NCBI RefSeq assembly: GCF_015680235.1
Contig: NZ_JADLJL010000004.1
Location: forward strand, 186,001 to 250,000
From: Pseudomonas guariconensis
GTDB lineage: Bacteria; Pseudomonadota; Gammaproteobacteria; Pseudomonadales; Pseudomonadaceae
Reading direction: 5' to 3'
DNA: 64,000 bases
Positions 1 to 8,328 of this stretch are shown piece after piece (position 1 is the stretch's first letter; the number at the start of each line of letters is the position of its first letter). The notes under the pieces are model-generated. The model saw nothing but the letters and a program-made list of their open reading frames with translations. It searched no databases and was not told the origin of the DNA. The position numbers and the translations under genes were made by a program.

Positions 1-384
1 CAGGTGATCGAGGAGACCGGCGCCGAGCTGGTGATCCTCGCCCGCTACATGCAGGTGCTGTCGCCCGAGCTGTGCCGTCGCCTGGATGGCTGGGCGATCA
101 ACATCCACCACTCCCTGCTGCCGGGCTTCAAGGGCGCCAAGCCCTACCACCAGGCCTACAACAAGGGCGTGAAAATGGTCGGCGCCACGGCGCACTACAT
201 CAACAATGACCTCGATGAAGGGCCGATCATCGCCCAGGGCGTCGAGGTGGTGGACCACAGCCACTACCCCGAAGACCTGATCGCCAAGGGCCGTGACATC
301 GAGTGCCTGACCCTGGCGCGTGCGGTGGGGTACCACATCGAGCGGCGGGTGTTCCTCAACGCCAATCGCACGGTCGTGCTCTGA
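1..384 (+). CDS. purU: Formyltetrahydrofolate deformylase, C-terminal part (cut by window start)
   Basis: The frame is open from base 1 and ends in TGA at 382-384, giving the last ~127 residues of a protein that is usually about 285 aa. PurU hydrolyses 10-formyl-tetrahydrofolate to tetrahydrofolate and formate in the cytoplasm. The visible part is the formyltransferase-fold catalytic domain: the [20 protein letters not shown] block carries the conserved Asn/His pair, and the NDLDEGPII block carries the catalytic Asp. The N-terminal ACT domain lies outside the window. The next gene is fdhA, so formaldehyde oxidation and formyl-folate turnover, both yielding formate, sit side by side. An inverted pair of REP sequences follows the stop codon. 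Confidence 0.95.
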   Translation, partial: QVIEETGAELVILARYMQVLSPELCRRLDGWAINIHHSLLPGFKGAKPYHQAYNKGVKMVGATAHYINNDLDEGPIIAQGVEVVDHSHYPEDLIAKGRDIECLTLARAVGYHIERRVFLNANRTVVL

Positions 385-390
385 CTGACG

Positions 391-463
391 CAATCGTGGG
401 ACAAGCCCGCTTCCACAGGGTTCACCGCCACCCTGTGGGAGCGGGCTTGTCCCGCGAGTGGGC
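391..463. repeat. REP pair, inverted (GCGGGCTTGTCCCGC type)
   Basis: Two inverted copies of the REP unit (CAATCGTGGGACAAGCCCGC and its complement-type partner TGTGGGAGCGGGCTTGTCCC) are separated by about 20 nt, between purU and fdhA. Typical Pseudomonas bipartite intergenic element. Confidence 0.85.
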
Positions 464-629
464 CCATCACTTTTATCCTGCCGTTAACAGGCAACCCCCT
501 GTCGTTTCCAGTCACCGCGATATCACCAGACAGGCCCACAATTCCCGCCATTCCAGTAACACATGCCACCCATGAGGGGTGGCGCTTCCACCACCGCTGC
601 AATAAGTAGAAAACGAGCGAGGTAAGAGC

Positions 630-1829
630 ATGTCTGGTAATCGTGGAGTGGTGTATCTCGGCGCTGGCAAGGTCGAGGTCCAGAAGATCGACTACCCCAA
701 AATGCAGGACCCACGCGGCAAGAAGATCGAGCACGGCGTGATCCTCAAGGTGGTCTCCACCAACATCTGCGGCTCCGACCAGCACATGGTCCGCGGCCGT
801 ACTACTGCCCAGGTTGGCCTGGTTCTTGGCCACGAAATCACCGGTGAAATCGTCGAGAAGGGCCGCGACGTCGAGCGCATGCAGATCGGCGATCTGGTGT
901 CGGTACCGTTCAACGTCGCCTGCGGTCGCTGCCGCTCCTGTAAAGAAATGCACACCGGTGTCTGCCTCACCGTCAACCCGGCTCGCGCCGGCGGTGCCTA
1001 CGGCTACGTCGATATGGGCGACTGGACCGGCGGCCAGGCCGAATACGTGCTGGTGCCATACGCTGACTTCAACCTGCTGAAACTGCCAGAGCGCGACAAG
1101 GCCATGGAGAAAATCCGTGACCTGACCTGCCTGTCCGACATCCTGCCGACCGGCTACCACGGTGCCGTGACTGCCGGTGTAGGCCCAGGCAGCACCGTCT
1201 ACGTGGCCGGTGCCGGCCCGGTCGGCCTGGCAGCCGCTGCCTCGGCTCGCCTGCTGGGTGCAGCCTGCGTCATCGTTGGCGACCTCAACCCGGCCCGCCT
1301 GGCCCATGCCAAGGCCCAGGGCTTCGAAGTGGTCGATCTGTCCAAGGACACCCCGCTGCACGAGCAGATCGTCGACATCCTCGGCGAGCCGGAAGTGGAC
1401 TGCGCCATCGACGCCGTCGGCTTCGAAGCCCGTGGCCACGGCCATGAAGGTGCCAAGCATGAAGCGCCGGCCACCGTGCTGAACTCGCTGATGCAAGTCA
1501 CCCGCGTTGCCGGCAACATCGGTATCCCGGGCCTGTACGTGACCGAAGACCCAGGCGCGGTGGATGCCGCAGCCAAGATCGGCGCGCTGAGCATCCGCTT
1601 CGGCCTGGGCTGGGCGAAATCGCACAGCTTCCATACCGGCCAGACCCCGACCATGAAGTACAACCGCCAGCTGATGCAGGCGATCATGTGGGACCGTATC
1701 AACATCGCCGAGGTGGTTGGCGTGCAGGTGATCAACCTGGACCAGGCGCCGCAAGGCTACGGCGAGTTCGATGCAGGTGTGCCGAAGAAGTTCGTGATCG
1801 ACCCGCACAAGATGTGGGGTGCGGCGTAA
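630..1829 (+). CDS. fdhA: Glutathione-independent formaldehyde dehydrogenase
   Basis: The 399-aa product is a zinc-dependent medium-chain dehydrogenase that oxidises formaldehyde to formate with tightly bound NAD+, without glutathione; the length matches the P. putida enzyme. Catalytic zinc ligands include C47 (NICGSDQH) and the GHE histidine. A structural-zinc cluster CGRCRSCKEMHTGVC follows near residues 98-112, and the Rossmann motif VAGAGPVGLAAA lies near residue 192. The ATG at 630 is preceded by GAGG. The gene stands alone, bounded upstream by a REP pair and downstream by a strong intrinsic terminator, so it is probably transcribed from its own promoter in 464-620. Its role is formaldehyde detoxification next to purU. 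Confidence 0.97.
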   Translation: MSGNRGVVYLGAGKVEVQKIDYPKMQDPRGKKIEHGVILKVVSTNICGSDQHMVRGRTTAQVGLVLGHEITGEIVEKGRDVERMQIGDLVSVPFNVACGRCRSCKEMHTGVCLTVNPARAGGAYGYVDMGDWTGGQAEYVLVPYADFNLLKLPERDKAMEKIRDLTCLSDILPTGYHGAVTAGVGPGSTVYVAGAGPVGLAAAASARLLGAACVIVGDLNPARLAHAKAQGFEVVDLSKDTPLHEQIVDILGEPEVDCAIDAVGFEARGHGHEGAKHEAPATVLNSLMQVTRVAGNIGIPGLYVTEDPGAVDAAAKIGALSIRFGLGWAKSHSFHTGQTPTMKYNRQLMQAIMWDRINIAEVVGVQVINLDQAPQGYGEFDAGVPKKFVIDPHKMWGAA

Positions 1830-1842
1830 CCCGCGACTGAAA

Positions 1843-1869
1843 GGGCCCCTCGAATCGAGGGGCTTTTTT
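1843..1869 (+). terminator. Intrinsic terminator of fdhA
   Basis: Stem GCCCCTCG/CGAGGGGC (1845-1852 and 1856-1863) with a 3-nt loop, followed by six T residues. It starts 14 nt after the fdhA stop codon. Confidence 0.9.
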
Positions 1870-1895
1870 CTTCCCAGGCGCCATGAGTGCGCGCC

Positions 1896-1930
1896 CCCTG
1901 TGGGAGCAGGCTCGTCCAGCGATTGGCCCC
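1896..1930. repeat. Single degenerate REP
   Basis: CCTGTGGGAGCAGGCTCGTC followed by CAGCGATTGGCC matches the TGTGGGAGCGGGCTTGTCCC unit with a few substitutions. Confidence 0.6.
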
Positions 1931-2013
1931 GATGGCTGGCCGGAACATTCCCCCGTTTGTCCAGTCAAATGCCTCGTTTCCCAGGCCATCCCGGCCGACG
2001 AGGTCCTCCCCCG

Positions 2014-2592
2014 ATGAAAGCGCTTACCCTGGCAACCCTGATGACCCTGGCTGCAAGCCCGGTGTTCGCCTACAACCTGAGCGATGCGGCCAATGCTGTG
2101 TCGGCGATGCAGAACCAGAATTCCAACCAGCAGGGGCAAGTGCAGGCCCCGGCCGCCCAGGCCAACCTGCTCAATACCTTGGGCAGCGAGCTGAACATCA
2201 CCCCTGAACAGGCCATTGGTGGCGCAGGTGCGATGCTGGGGCTGGCGCGCAACAACCTGAGTGAGACCGACTACGGCCAGCTGACCCAGGCGGTGCCCGG
2301 CCTGGACCTGCTCTCCGGCGCCAACGCTCTGGGCGGTTTGAGTGGCCTGGGCGCGCTGCTCGGCCAGAACAGCCAGAACGCCTCGCCCCTGGGGAACGCC
2401 CTGGGCAACGTCGAGAACCGCAGCGACCTGGACAACGCCTTCAAGCTGCTGGGGATGGACACCGGCATGATCGGTCAGTTCGCCCCGCTGATCCTCCAGT
2501 ACCTGGGCCAGCAAGGCATCGCCGGCTCGCTGTTGCAGAACCTGGGCAGCCTGTGGGCGACCCCGGCACCGGCGGCCGTGCCTTCGGTCTGA
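2014..2592 (+). CDS. Secreted DUF2780-family protein
   Basis: The product is 192 aa from the ATG at 2014. The same frame is open further upstream, but that part crosses a REP and is not credible as protein. A signal peptide (MKALTLATLMTLAASPVFA, cleavage near residue 19) predicts export. The mature part is rich in Ala, Gly, Leu, Gln and Asn, with repeated short hydrophobic helices such as ALGGLSGLGALLGQNSQN, and it resembles DUF2780 (VcgC/VcgE-type) proteins of unknown function. It ends with an Ala/Pro tail (ATPAPAAVPSV). No cysteines or catalytic motif are apparent. It is monocistronic and faces the permease gene convergently across a REP pair. Function is unknown; periplasmic or surface location is inferred from the signal peptide only. 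Confidence 0.8.
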   Translation: MKALTLATLMTLAASPVFAYNLSDAANAVSAMQNQNSNQQGQVQAPAAQANLLNTLGSELNITPEQAIGGAGAMLGLARNNLSETDYGQLTQAVPGLDLLSGANALGGLSGLGALLGQNSQNASPLGNALGNVENRSDLDNAFKLLGMDTGMIGQFAPLILQYLGQQGIAGSLLQNLGSLWATPAPAAVPSV

Positions 2593-2601
2593 CACGATTA
2601 C

Positions 2602-2718
2602 CTGTAGGAGCGGCCTTGCGCCGCGAAAGGGCCGCTAAGCGGCCCCAAACGGTATTTCCCACGTTGAAACCCTGGGGCCGCTACGCGACCCCTTCGCGGC
2701 GCAAGGCCGCTCCTACAG
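2602..2718. repeat. REP pair, inverted (GCGGCCTTGCGCCGC type) with central palindrome
   Basis: Two inverted copies of CTGTAGGAGCGGCCTTGCGC are joined by GGGCCGCTAAGCGGCCCC and a 40-nt spacer, filling the space between two convergent genes. The arms could form one long stem. Confidence 0.85.
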
Positions 2719-2732
2719 GAGGGTGTCCGGCG

Positions 2733-4091
2733 TCAGGCGGTTTCGGAGAAGTCCACCAGGCGCACGGGCCGGCGGAAGCCGGCGGTGAGCACCGCCAGGT
2801 AGGCCAGGCCCACGGCGAACCAGCACAGGCCGATCACCAGGGTGAGCGCCGAGAGGCTGGTCCACAGCCACAGGGTCAGGCCCAGGCCCACCAGCGGCAC
2901 CGCCCCATAGCACAACAGGCCCTTGAGGTTGCGATGGGTGCGTTCATCGACCAGGTGCGTGCGCACCACCGCCAGGTTCACCGCAGAGAAGGCCACCAGC
3001 GCGCCGAAGCTGATCAGCGAGGCGAGGGTGGCGAGGTCGATGACCAAGGCCAGCAACGAGAAGGCCGACACCAGCACAATGGCGAACACCGGGGTTCCGA
3101 AGCGTGGCGACAGCTTGCCGAAGGTACGCTGCGGCAGCACCTTGTCGCGGCCCATGGTGTAGAGGATGCGCGACACGGCGGCCTGGGAAGCCAGGGCCGA
3201 GCCCAGGCTGCCGGCGACGAAGGCGGCGGTGAAGAAATTGGCCAGGAACTGGCCGCCGGCCTTGAACATCACTTCGTTCGCCGCGGCATCGGCGTTGGCG
3301 AACGTGCTGCCCGGCAGCACCAGTTGGCTGATGTAGGCCAACAGGGTGAACAGCAGGCCTGCGCCCAGTGTGGTGAGGATGATCGCCCGCGGCACGTCGC
3401 GGCGCGCATCCCGGGTTTCTTCCGCCAGGGTGGACACCGCGTCGAAGCCCAGGAACGACAGGCACAGTACCGCCGCACCGGCCATCAGGTGGCCGAAGCC
3501 CGGCTGGCTGCCATCGCCCAACAGCGGCGAGAGCAGGTCCACCGGCTGGCCGGCCAGGGATTGGCAGGACAGCGCCACGAACACGCCGATGAAGACGATC
3601 TGCGCGCCGACGATCAGGTTGCTGGCCTTGGCCACCGAATGGATGCCGACCACGTTGAGCACGGTCACCAGGGCGATCGAAGCCAGGATGATGACCCAGG
3701 CCGGTATGGCAGGGAAGGCGATGTTCAGGAACAGGCCGATGAGCAGGTAGTTGATCATCGGGATGAACAGGTAGTCGAGCAGCAGCGACCAGCCGGCGAG
3801 GAAGCCGACATTCGGCCCGAAGGCCATGTTGGTGTAGGAGTATGCCGAGCCTGCGACCGGGAAGCGCTTGACCATGAAGCTATAGGACGTGGCGGTGAAC
3901 AGCATCGCCAGCAGGGTCACGAGATAGGCGCCGGCGGTACGGCCACCGGTGATCTCGGTGACGATGCCGTAGGTGGTGAAGATGGTCAGCGGGACCATGT
4001 ACACCAGGCCGAAGAACACCAGGGCGGGAAGCCCCAGGACGCGGCGAAGTTGGGGAGCTGCCTCGGCAGCGTTGCAAGGTTGTTTGGCCAT
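2733..4091 (-). CDS. APC-superfamily amino acid/polyamine permease, PuuP/PlaP-like
   Basis: The 452-aa inner-membrane protein has about 12 hydrophobic segments. Blocks matching the E. coli putrescine importers PuuP/PlaP include FGLVYMVPLTIFTTYGIVTE in TM1, the unwound-helix region PVAGSAYSYTNMAFGPNVGF in TM3, a LSFLGFDAVSTLAEETRDA stretch in TM6 and SRILYTMGRDKVLPQR in loop 8. It probably imports putrescine or a related amine by proton symport; the exact substrate cannot be read from sequence. No gamma-glutamylputrescine genes are adjacent. The 235-bp upstream gap holds an imperfect palindrome (4178-4202) that may be its operator. Confidence 0.85.
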   Translation of the reverse strand: MAKQPCNAAEAAPQLRRVLGLPALVFFGLVYMVPLTIFTTYGIVTEITGGRTAGAYLVTLLAMLFTATSYSFMVKRFPVAGSAYSYTNMAFGPNVGFLAGWSLLLDYLFIPMINYLLIGLFLNIAFPAIPAWVIILASIALVTVLNVVGIHSVAKASNLIVGAQIVFIGVFVALSCQSLAGQPVDLLSPLLGDGSQPGFGHLMAGAAVLCLSFLGFDAVSTLAEETRDARRDVPRAIILTTLGAGLLFTLLAYISQLVLPGSTFANADAAANEVMFKAGGQFLANFFTAAFVAGSLGSALASQAAVSRILYTMGRDKVLPQRTFGKLSPRFGTPVFAIVLVSAFSLLALVIDLATLASLISFGALVAFSAVNLAVVRTHLVDERTHRNLKGLLCYGAVPLVGLGLTLWLWTSLSALTLVIGLCWFAVGLAYLAVLTAGFRRPVRLVDFSETA

Positions 4092-4177
4092 CGATCGATC
4101 CAGGCATTTTTGTAGTTGTGCGTTGATCGATTTTTATCCGCCAGGGTGGGTGATGACAAACAAAGAGTTGCTAATGT

Positions 4178-4202
4178 CGATTATAAATCTGGATTTTAAT
4201 CG
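4178..4202. promoter_or_regulatory. Imperfect 25-bp palindrome upstream of the permease gene
   Basis: CGATTA-T-AAATC (4178-4189) and GATTT-TAATCG (4192-4202) are complementary over 11 bp apart from one bulged T, with a two-base centre. It lies about 87-111 bp upstream of the permease start codon, in AT-rich DNA. Candidate operator; cognate regulator not identified. Confidence 0.4.
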
Positions 4203-4223
4203 GCAATTGGCGGGGCTTTTAAG

Positions 4224-4301
4224 GGCTCAATCGCGGGACAAACCCGCTCCCACAGATGCTCCGCCGAGCCTGTGGGAGCGGGCTTGTCCCGCGATTGGGC
4301 C
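4224..4301. repeat. REP pair, inverted (GCGGGCTTGTCCCGC type)
   Basis: Inverted copies AATCGCGGGACAAACCCGCT and GTGGGAGCGGGCTTGTCCCG are separated by about 20 nt, just downstream of the minus-strand acyltransferase gene. Confidence 0.85.
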
Positions 4302-4326
4302 GCTCAGGCGATGTAAACGGATGAAC

Positions 4327-5214
4327 TCAGCGCAGCTCTGTGCGCAGTTGCGCAATCCGCTGGTCTTTATCCAACCATAGCTGGTTCACCCAGGTCTGTA
4401 CCCTCTGGCGAAACTCAGGATCATTCTCGTAGTCGCCCGCACACAGCGCCGGGTCGAGCTCACGCACACGGATGTCGATGATCACCCGGCTGATGCTGCC
4501 ATTGAGCAGGTCCCAGAACCCCGGCGCCTTGTCGCCCGGGTAGACGATGGTGACGTCCAGCAAGGCATCGAGTTGCTCGCCGAGCGCTGCAAGCACGAAG
4601 GCGACACCGCCGGCCTTGGGCTTGAGCAGGTGCTGGTAGGGCGATTGTTGGGCCTGGCGCTTGGCTTCGCTGAAGCGCGTGCCTTCGAGGTAGTTGACCA
4701 CGGTGACCGGCTGGCGTTTGAACAGTTCGCAGGCCGCCTTGGTGATTTCCAGGTCTTTGCCCTTGAGCTCAGGGTGCTTGTCCAGGAACGCCTTGCTGTA
4801 GCGCTTCATGAAGGGGTAATCCAAGGCCCACCAGGCCAGGCCCAGCAGGGGCACCCAGATCAGCTCTTTCTTCAGGAAGAATTTGAAGAACGGCACCCGG
4901 CGGTTGAGGCTTTCGATCAGCGCTGGAATGTCGACCCAGCTCTGGTGGTTGCTCACGCACAGGTAGGAGGTGTCCTGGCGCAGCTTCTCGATACCGCGAA
5001 TGTCCCATTGGGTCGGGATGCACAAGGCGAAGATCGCCTTGTCGATTTCAGACCAGGTCTCGGCGATCCACATCACCGCCCAGGAAGCGTAGTCGCGGCC
5101 ACGGCCCGGCAGAACCAGTTTGAGCAGGGCGAACACCATCAGCGGGCCGATCAGCACGAGGGTGTTGAGCAGCAGCAGGACGGTGGTGAGAATGCCGGTC
5201 AGCAGGCGACGCAT
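4327..5214 (-). CDS. PlsC-type acyltransferase, YihG-like
   Basis: The 295-aa protein carries an N-terminal membrane anchor (residues ~5-35, TGILTTVLLLLNTLVLIGPL). The PlsC acyltransferase motif NHQSWVD has catalytic H90 and D95, and motif III reads YLEGTRFS near residue 175. Family members transfer acyl groups to lysophosphatidic acid; E. coli YihG is an auxiliary enzyme of this kind that affects phospholipid acyl composition. The basic linker KRQAQQSPYQHLLKPKAGG is typical of the YihG/YihC subgroup rather than the essential PlsC. It is monocistronic and divergent from the retropepsin-like gene. The acyl donor cannot be read from the sequence. Confidence 0.88.
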   Translation of the reverse strand: MRRLLTGILTTVLLLLNTLVLIGPLMVFALLKLVLPGRGRDYASWAVMWIAETWSEIDKAIFALCIPTQWDIRGIEKLRQDTSYLCVSNHQSWVDIPALIESLNRRVPFFKFFLKKELIWVPLLGLAWWALDYPFMKRYSKAFLDKHPELKGKDLEITKAACELFKRQPVTVVNYLEGTRFSEAKRQAQQSPYQHLLKPKAGGVAFVLAALGEQLDALLDVTIVYPGDKAPGFWDLLNGSISRVIIDIRVRELDPALCAGDYENDPEFRQRVQTWVNQLWLDKDQRIAQLRTELR

Positions 5215-5396
5215 AAAAGGACTCTTGTTGTCAGATAAAAGCGGTTGGCAATGATAAGTGGGGCATGGCCCTACGCCAAATGTCCAATGTCCGATCCTGG
5301 GGACAAATGTTTCACATTATGTTGGATAAGCTGTGACAACGAACCTATCGTGCTCGCGCGGTCTAAGTACTGCCCCACCTCAAGGAAGCGTAACCT

Positions 5397-5897
5397 GTGA
5401 AATCGATGCTTGCCCTGTTGTCACTGCTCAGCCTTCCCGTGATGGCTGCCGAACCGATTCTCTATGGCCGCTACGAATACATTGGCGTGCCGGAAATCGG
5501 CGAAACCTTCAAGGCCAAGATGGACACCGGCGCCCTGACCGCGTCGCTGTCGGCCAAGGACATCGAACGCTTCACCCGCGACGGTGAGGACTGGGTGCGT
5601 TTCCGCCTGGCCACCAAGGATGCCGGTGACAAGGTCTATGAACACAAGGTGGCGCGCATCAGCAAGATCAAGAACCGCGCCGACGAAGAAGACGAGGGTG
5701 AGGAACCGGAAATCACCAAGCGCCCGGTGGTCGACCTGGAACTGTGCCTGGGCGATGTGAAGCGCACCGTGGAGGTCAACCTGACCGACCGCAGCAGCTT
5801 CAACTACCCGTTGCTGATCGGCTCCAAGGCCCTGCGTGAATTCAAGGCCGCCGTGAACCCGGCGCGCAAGTTCACCGCGGGCAAGCCAGACTGCTGA
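5397..5897 (+). CDS. Secreted retropepsin-like protease (ATP-dependent zinc protease / DUF785 family)
   Basis: The 166-aa product starts at a GTG (5397) with AAGGA at 5382-5386. It has a signal peptide (MKSMLALLSLLSLPVMA, cleavage near residue 18) and then the family core. The aspartic protease motif MDTGALTASLSA places the catalytic Asp at D43, and the tail has LTDRSSFNYPLLIGSKALRE. An acidic insert (NRADEEDEGEEPEI) interrupts the middle. Databases call the family 'ATP-dependent zinc protease' or RimK-associated RimB, but this copy is exported, so a periplasmic substrate is more likely. It lies directly upstream of creBCD, separated by an inverted REP pair, and is probably transcribed separately. 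Confidence 0.85.
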   Translation: MKSMLALLSLLSLPVMAAEPILYGRYEYIGVPEIGETFKAKMDTGALTASLSAKDIERFTRDGEDWVRFRLATKDAGDKVYEHKVARISKIKNRADEEDEGEEPEITKRPVVDLELCLGDVKRTVEVNLTDRSSFNYPLLIGSKALREFKAAVNPARKFTAGKPDC

Positions 5898-5917
5898 TCC
5901 GAACGCGACGCAGCCCC

Positions 5918-6038
5918 CCTGTAGGAGCGGCCTTGTGCCGCGAAAGGGCTGCATAGCAGCCCCAAAATTTCGGCGTCGCGTCGATATCGCTGGGGCTGCC
6001 TTGCAGCCCTTTCGCGGCACAAGGCCGCTCCTACAGGG
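5918..6038. repeat. REP pair, inverted, long spacer (GCGGCCTTGTGCCGC type)
   Basis: CTGTAGGAGCGGCCTTGTGC and its inverted partner flank a spacer containing GGGCTGCATAGCAGCCCC and GGGGCTGCCTTGCAGCCC stems. The element ends about 60 bp before creB. Confidence 0.88.
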
Positions 6039-6099
6039 ATTGCGCCCTGTTTGAAAGTTGCCTATATGTCCAGCTTCGCTATCTGCAAGGCCGGACGCC

Positions 6100-6774
6100 A
6101 TGCCGCACATCCTCATCGTCGAAGACGAATCCGCCATCGCCGACACGCTGGTCTACGCCCTGCAGGCCGACGGCCATAGCACCGAATGGGTGACCCTCGG
6201 CAGCGCGGCTATCGAGCAGCAGCGCGCGCGCCCGGCGGACCTGGTGATCCTCGATATCGGCTTGCCGGACATCAGTGGCTTCGAGACGTGCCGCCAACTG
6301 CGCCGTTTCACCGAGGTTCCGGTGATGTTCCTCAGCGCCCGTGACGCCGAGATCGACCGGGTGGTGGGCCTGGAGATCGGCGCGGACGATTATGTGGTCA
6401 AACCGTTCAGCCCCCGTGAAGTGGCGGCGCGGGTGCGGGCGATCCTCAAGCGCATGGCCCCGCGTGTGGAGTCCCTGGCGGCGCCATTCCAGGTCGACAC
6501 CCTGAGCATGCAAATCAGCTATCGTGCGCAGCCGCTGGCCCTGACCCGACACGAGTTTCGCCTGCTGCAGTGCCTGCTGGAACAGCCTCGACGGGTGTTC
6601 AGCCGCGAGCAATTGCTCGATGCCGTGGGCGTGCCCTCCGACGCGGGTTACGAGCGCACCATCGACAGCCACATCAAGAGCCTGCGTGCCAAGCTGCGTC
6701 AGGTCGCCGCCGACGCCGAGCCGATCCAGACCCACCGAGGGCTTGGCTACAGCTACAGCCCGGACCACGCCTGA
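6100..6774 (+). CDS. creB: Response regulator CreB (OmpR/PhoB type)
   Basis: The 224-aa product begins at the ATG at 6100, with an AAGG ribosome site at 6087-6090. The receiver domain (1-115) has the acidic pocket E8-D9, phospho-acceptor D52 in LVILDIGLPD and the KPFSPREVAAR lysine. A C-terminal winged-helix DNA-binding domain (~125-224) contains LTRHEFRLLQCLLEQPRRVF and RGLGYSYSP. The TGA overlaps the creC ATG by one base, so the two are translationally coupled. In Pseudomonas, CreBC is linked to the response to PBP4 inhibition and to beta-lactam tolerance. A direct-repeat array matching a relaxed CreB box lies upstream of creD, the expected target. Confidence 0.95.
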   Translation: MPHILIVEDESAIADTLVYALQADGHSTEWVTLGSAAIEQQRARPADLVILDIGLPDISGFETCRQLRRFTEVPVMFLSARDAEIDRVVGLEIGADDYVVKPFSPREVAARVRAILKRMAPRVESLAAPFQVDTLSMQISYRAQPLALTRHEFRLLQCLLEQPRRVFSREQLLDAVGVPSDAGYERTIDSHIKSLRAKLRQVAADAEPIQTHRGLGYSYSPDHA

Positions 6775-8207
6775 TGCGCCTGGGCATCCGCATCTTCCTG
6801 GTGTATTTCCTGTTCGTCGGGTTGTCTGGCTATTTCCTGCTCAACACCGTACGCGAACAGATCCGTCCGGTGGTGCGCCAGTCTTCCGAAGAAACCCTGG
6901 TGGACACCGCCAACCTGCTGGCGGAGATCCTGCGCGACGATGTGAAGGCCGGTACCTTGAACCAGGGGCGCCTGCCCCAGGTATTGGCGTCCTATGGCGA
7001 GCGCAGGCCGGGGGCCCAGATTTGGGGGCTGGCGAAGAACCAGGTCAGCCACCGCATCTACGTTACCGATGCCAAGGGTACCGTGCTGCTCGATTCGAGC
7101 GGCCAGGGCCTGGGCAAGGACTATTCGCGCTGGAACGACGTCTACCTGACCCTGCGCGGCCAATATGGCGCCCGCTCCACCCGCAGCGACCCGGATGACG
7201 AAAGCACCTCGGTGATGCACGTCGCCGCGCCGATCCTCGATGAGGGCAGGATCATCGGCGTGGTGACGGTGGCCAAGCCCAACAGCTCGTTGCAACCCTA
7301 CATCGACCGTGCCGAGCGGCGCCTGCTGAACCTCGGCCTGGGGCTGATAGGCCTGGGCTTGCTGGTAGGCGCTGCGCTGTCCTGGTGGCTGGCCCGCTCG
7401 CTACGTCGCCTGACCCGCTACGCCCAGGCGGTCAGCGAGGGCCAGCGCGCCGCGTTGCCGCATTACAAGGGCGGCGAGCTCGGGCAGTTGGCTACGGCGG
7501 TGGAACGCATGCGCACCCAGCTCGAAGGCAAGGCCTATGTCGAGCGCTATGTGCATACCCTGACCCATGAACTCAAGAGCCCCTTGGCGGCGATCCGCGG
7601 CGCATCCGAGCTGCTGCAGGGCGACATGCCGGCTGAACAAAGAGCGCGATTCGCCGGCAATATCGAGCGTGAGAGCGGGCGCTTGCAGCAGATGATCGAG
7701 CGCCTGCTTAACCTGGCCCGCGTCGAGCAGATGCAGGCGCTGGAGGATGAGCAACAGGTGGCCTTGGCTGCGTTGGTCGATGAACTGCTGCTGGCCCACA
7801 CCGCACGTATCGAAGCTGCTGGCCTGCAAGTGCGCCAGCGGGTGCCGGCGGGCCTACGCTTGTTGTGCGATCCGTTCTTGATGCGCCAGGCCCTGGCCAA
7901 CCTGCTGGACAACGCGCTGGACTTCACCCCGCAAGGCGGGGCGTTGTTGTTCGAGCTGGCGCACGAGGGGGAACGGGTGGCCTTGAGCGTGTTCAACCAG
8001 GGGGAGGCGATTCCCGATTACGCCATCGGGCGCGTCAGCGAACGGTTCTACTCGTTGCCAAGACCGGGCAGCGGGCGCAAGAGCACGGGGTTGGGGCTGA
8101 ACTTCGTCGCCGAGGTGATGCAGCTGCATGGCGGCGCGTTGGAGGTGGACAACGTCGAGGGTGGCGTGCGCGTGCGATTGTGGTTGCCGGCACGCAGAAT
8201 CGACTGA
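6774..8207 (+). CDS. creC: Sensor histidine kinase CreC
   Basis: The 477-aa inner-membrane kinase starts at the ATG at 6774 overlapping the creB stop. Order: TM1 (~5-25), a periplasmic sensor domain (~27-185), TM2 (~187-207), HAMP, then the HisKA dimerisation domain with phospho-accepting H265 in THELKSPLAAIRG. The HATPase domain has an N-box (ALANLLDNALDFTPQGG) and a G-box (STGLGLNFVAEVMQLHGG). It is encoded with creB. The activating signal is thought to be cell-wall stress in Pseudomonas and carbon-source shifts in E. coli. A REP-containing gap separates it from creD. Confidence 0.95.
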   Translation: MRLGIRIFLVYFLFVGLSGYFLLNTVREQIRPVVRQSSEETLVDTANLLAEILRDDVKAGTLNQGRLPQVLASYGERRPGAQIWGLAKNQVSHRIYVTDAKGTVLLDSSGQGLGKDYSRWNDVYLTLRGQYGARSTRSDPDDESTSVMHVAAPILDEGRIIGVVTVAKPNSSLQPYIDRAERRLLNLGLGLIGLGLLVGAALSWWLARSLRRLTRYAQAVSEGQRAALPHYKGGELGQLATAVERMRTQLEGKAYVERYVHTLTHELKSPLAAIRGASELLQGDMPAEQRARFAGNIERESGRLQQMIERLLNLARVEQMQALEDEQQVALAALVDELLLAHTARIEAAGLQVRQRVPAGLRLLCDPFLMRQALANLLDNALDFTPQGGALLFELAHEGERVALSVFNQGEAIPDYAIGRVSERFYSLPRPGSGRKSTGLGLNFVAEVMQLHGGALEVDNVEGGVRVRLWLPARRID

Positions 8208-8216
8208 CTTCGAGGG

Positions 8217-8314
8217 CCCAATCGCGGGACAAGCCCACTCCCACACCAACACCCACAACCTGCCTGTACCTGTAGGAGCGGCCTTGTGCCGCGAAAGGGT
8301 TGCCTAGCAGCCCC
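8217..8314. repeat. Two REPs of different families between creC and creD
   Basis: A GCGGGCTTGTCCCGC-type half unit (ATCGCGGGACAAGCCCACTC) is followed by a GCGGCCTTGTGCCGC-type unit (CTGTAGGAGCGGCCTTGTGC) and GGTTGCCTAGCAGCCCC. It separates creBC from creD. Confidence 0.75.
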
Positions 8315-8328
8315 AACTACACCCAATC

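Noticed and set aside
2553..4115. 520-codon plus-strand frame in the permease region
   Set aside because: Its translation is extremely rich in Gln, Arg, His and Gly, as expected for the complement of a membrane-protein gene.
8217..8314. Repeated palindromes considered as a CRISPR-like array
   Set aside because: They are scattered REP units with no regular spacers, here and elsewhere; no cas genes are in the window.
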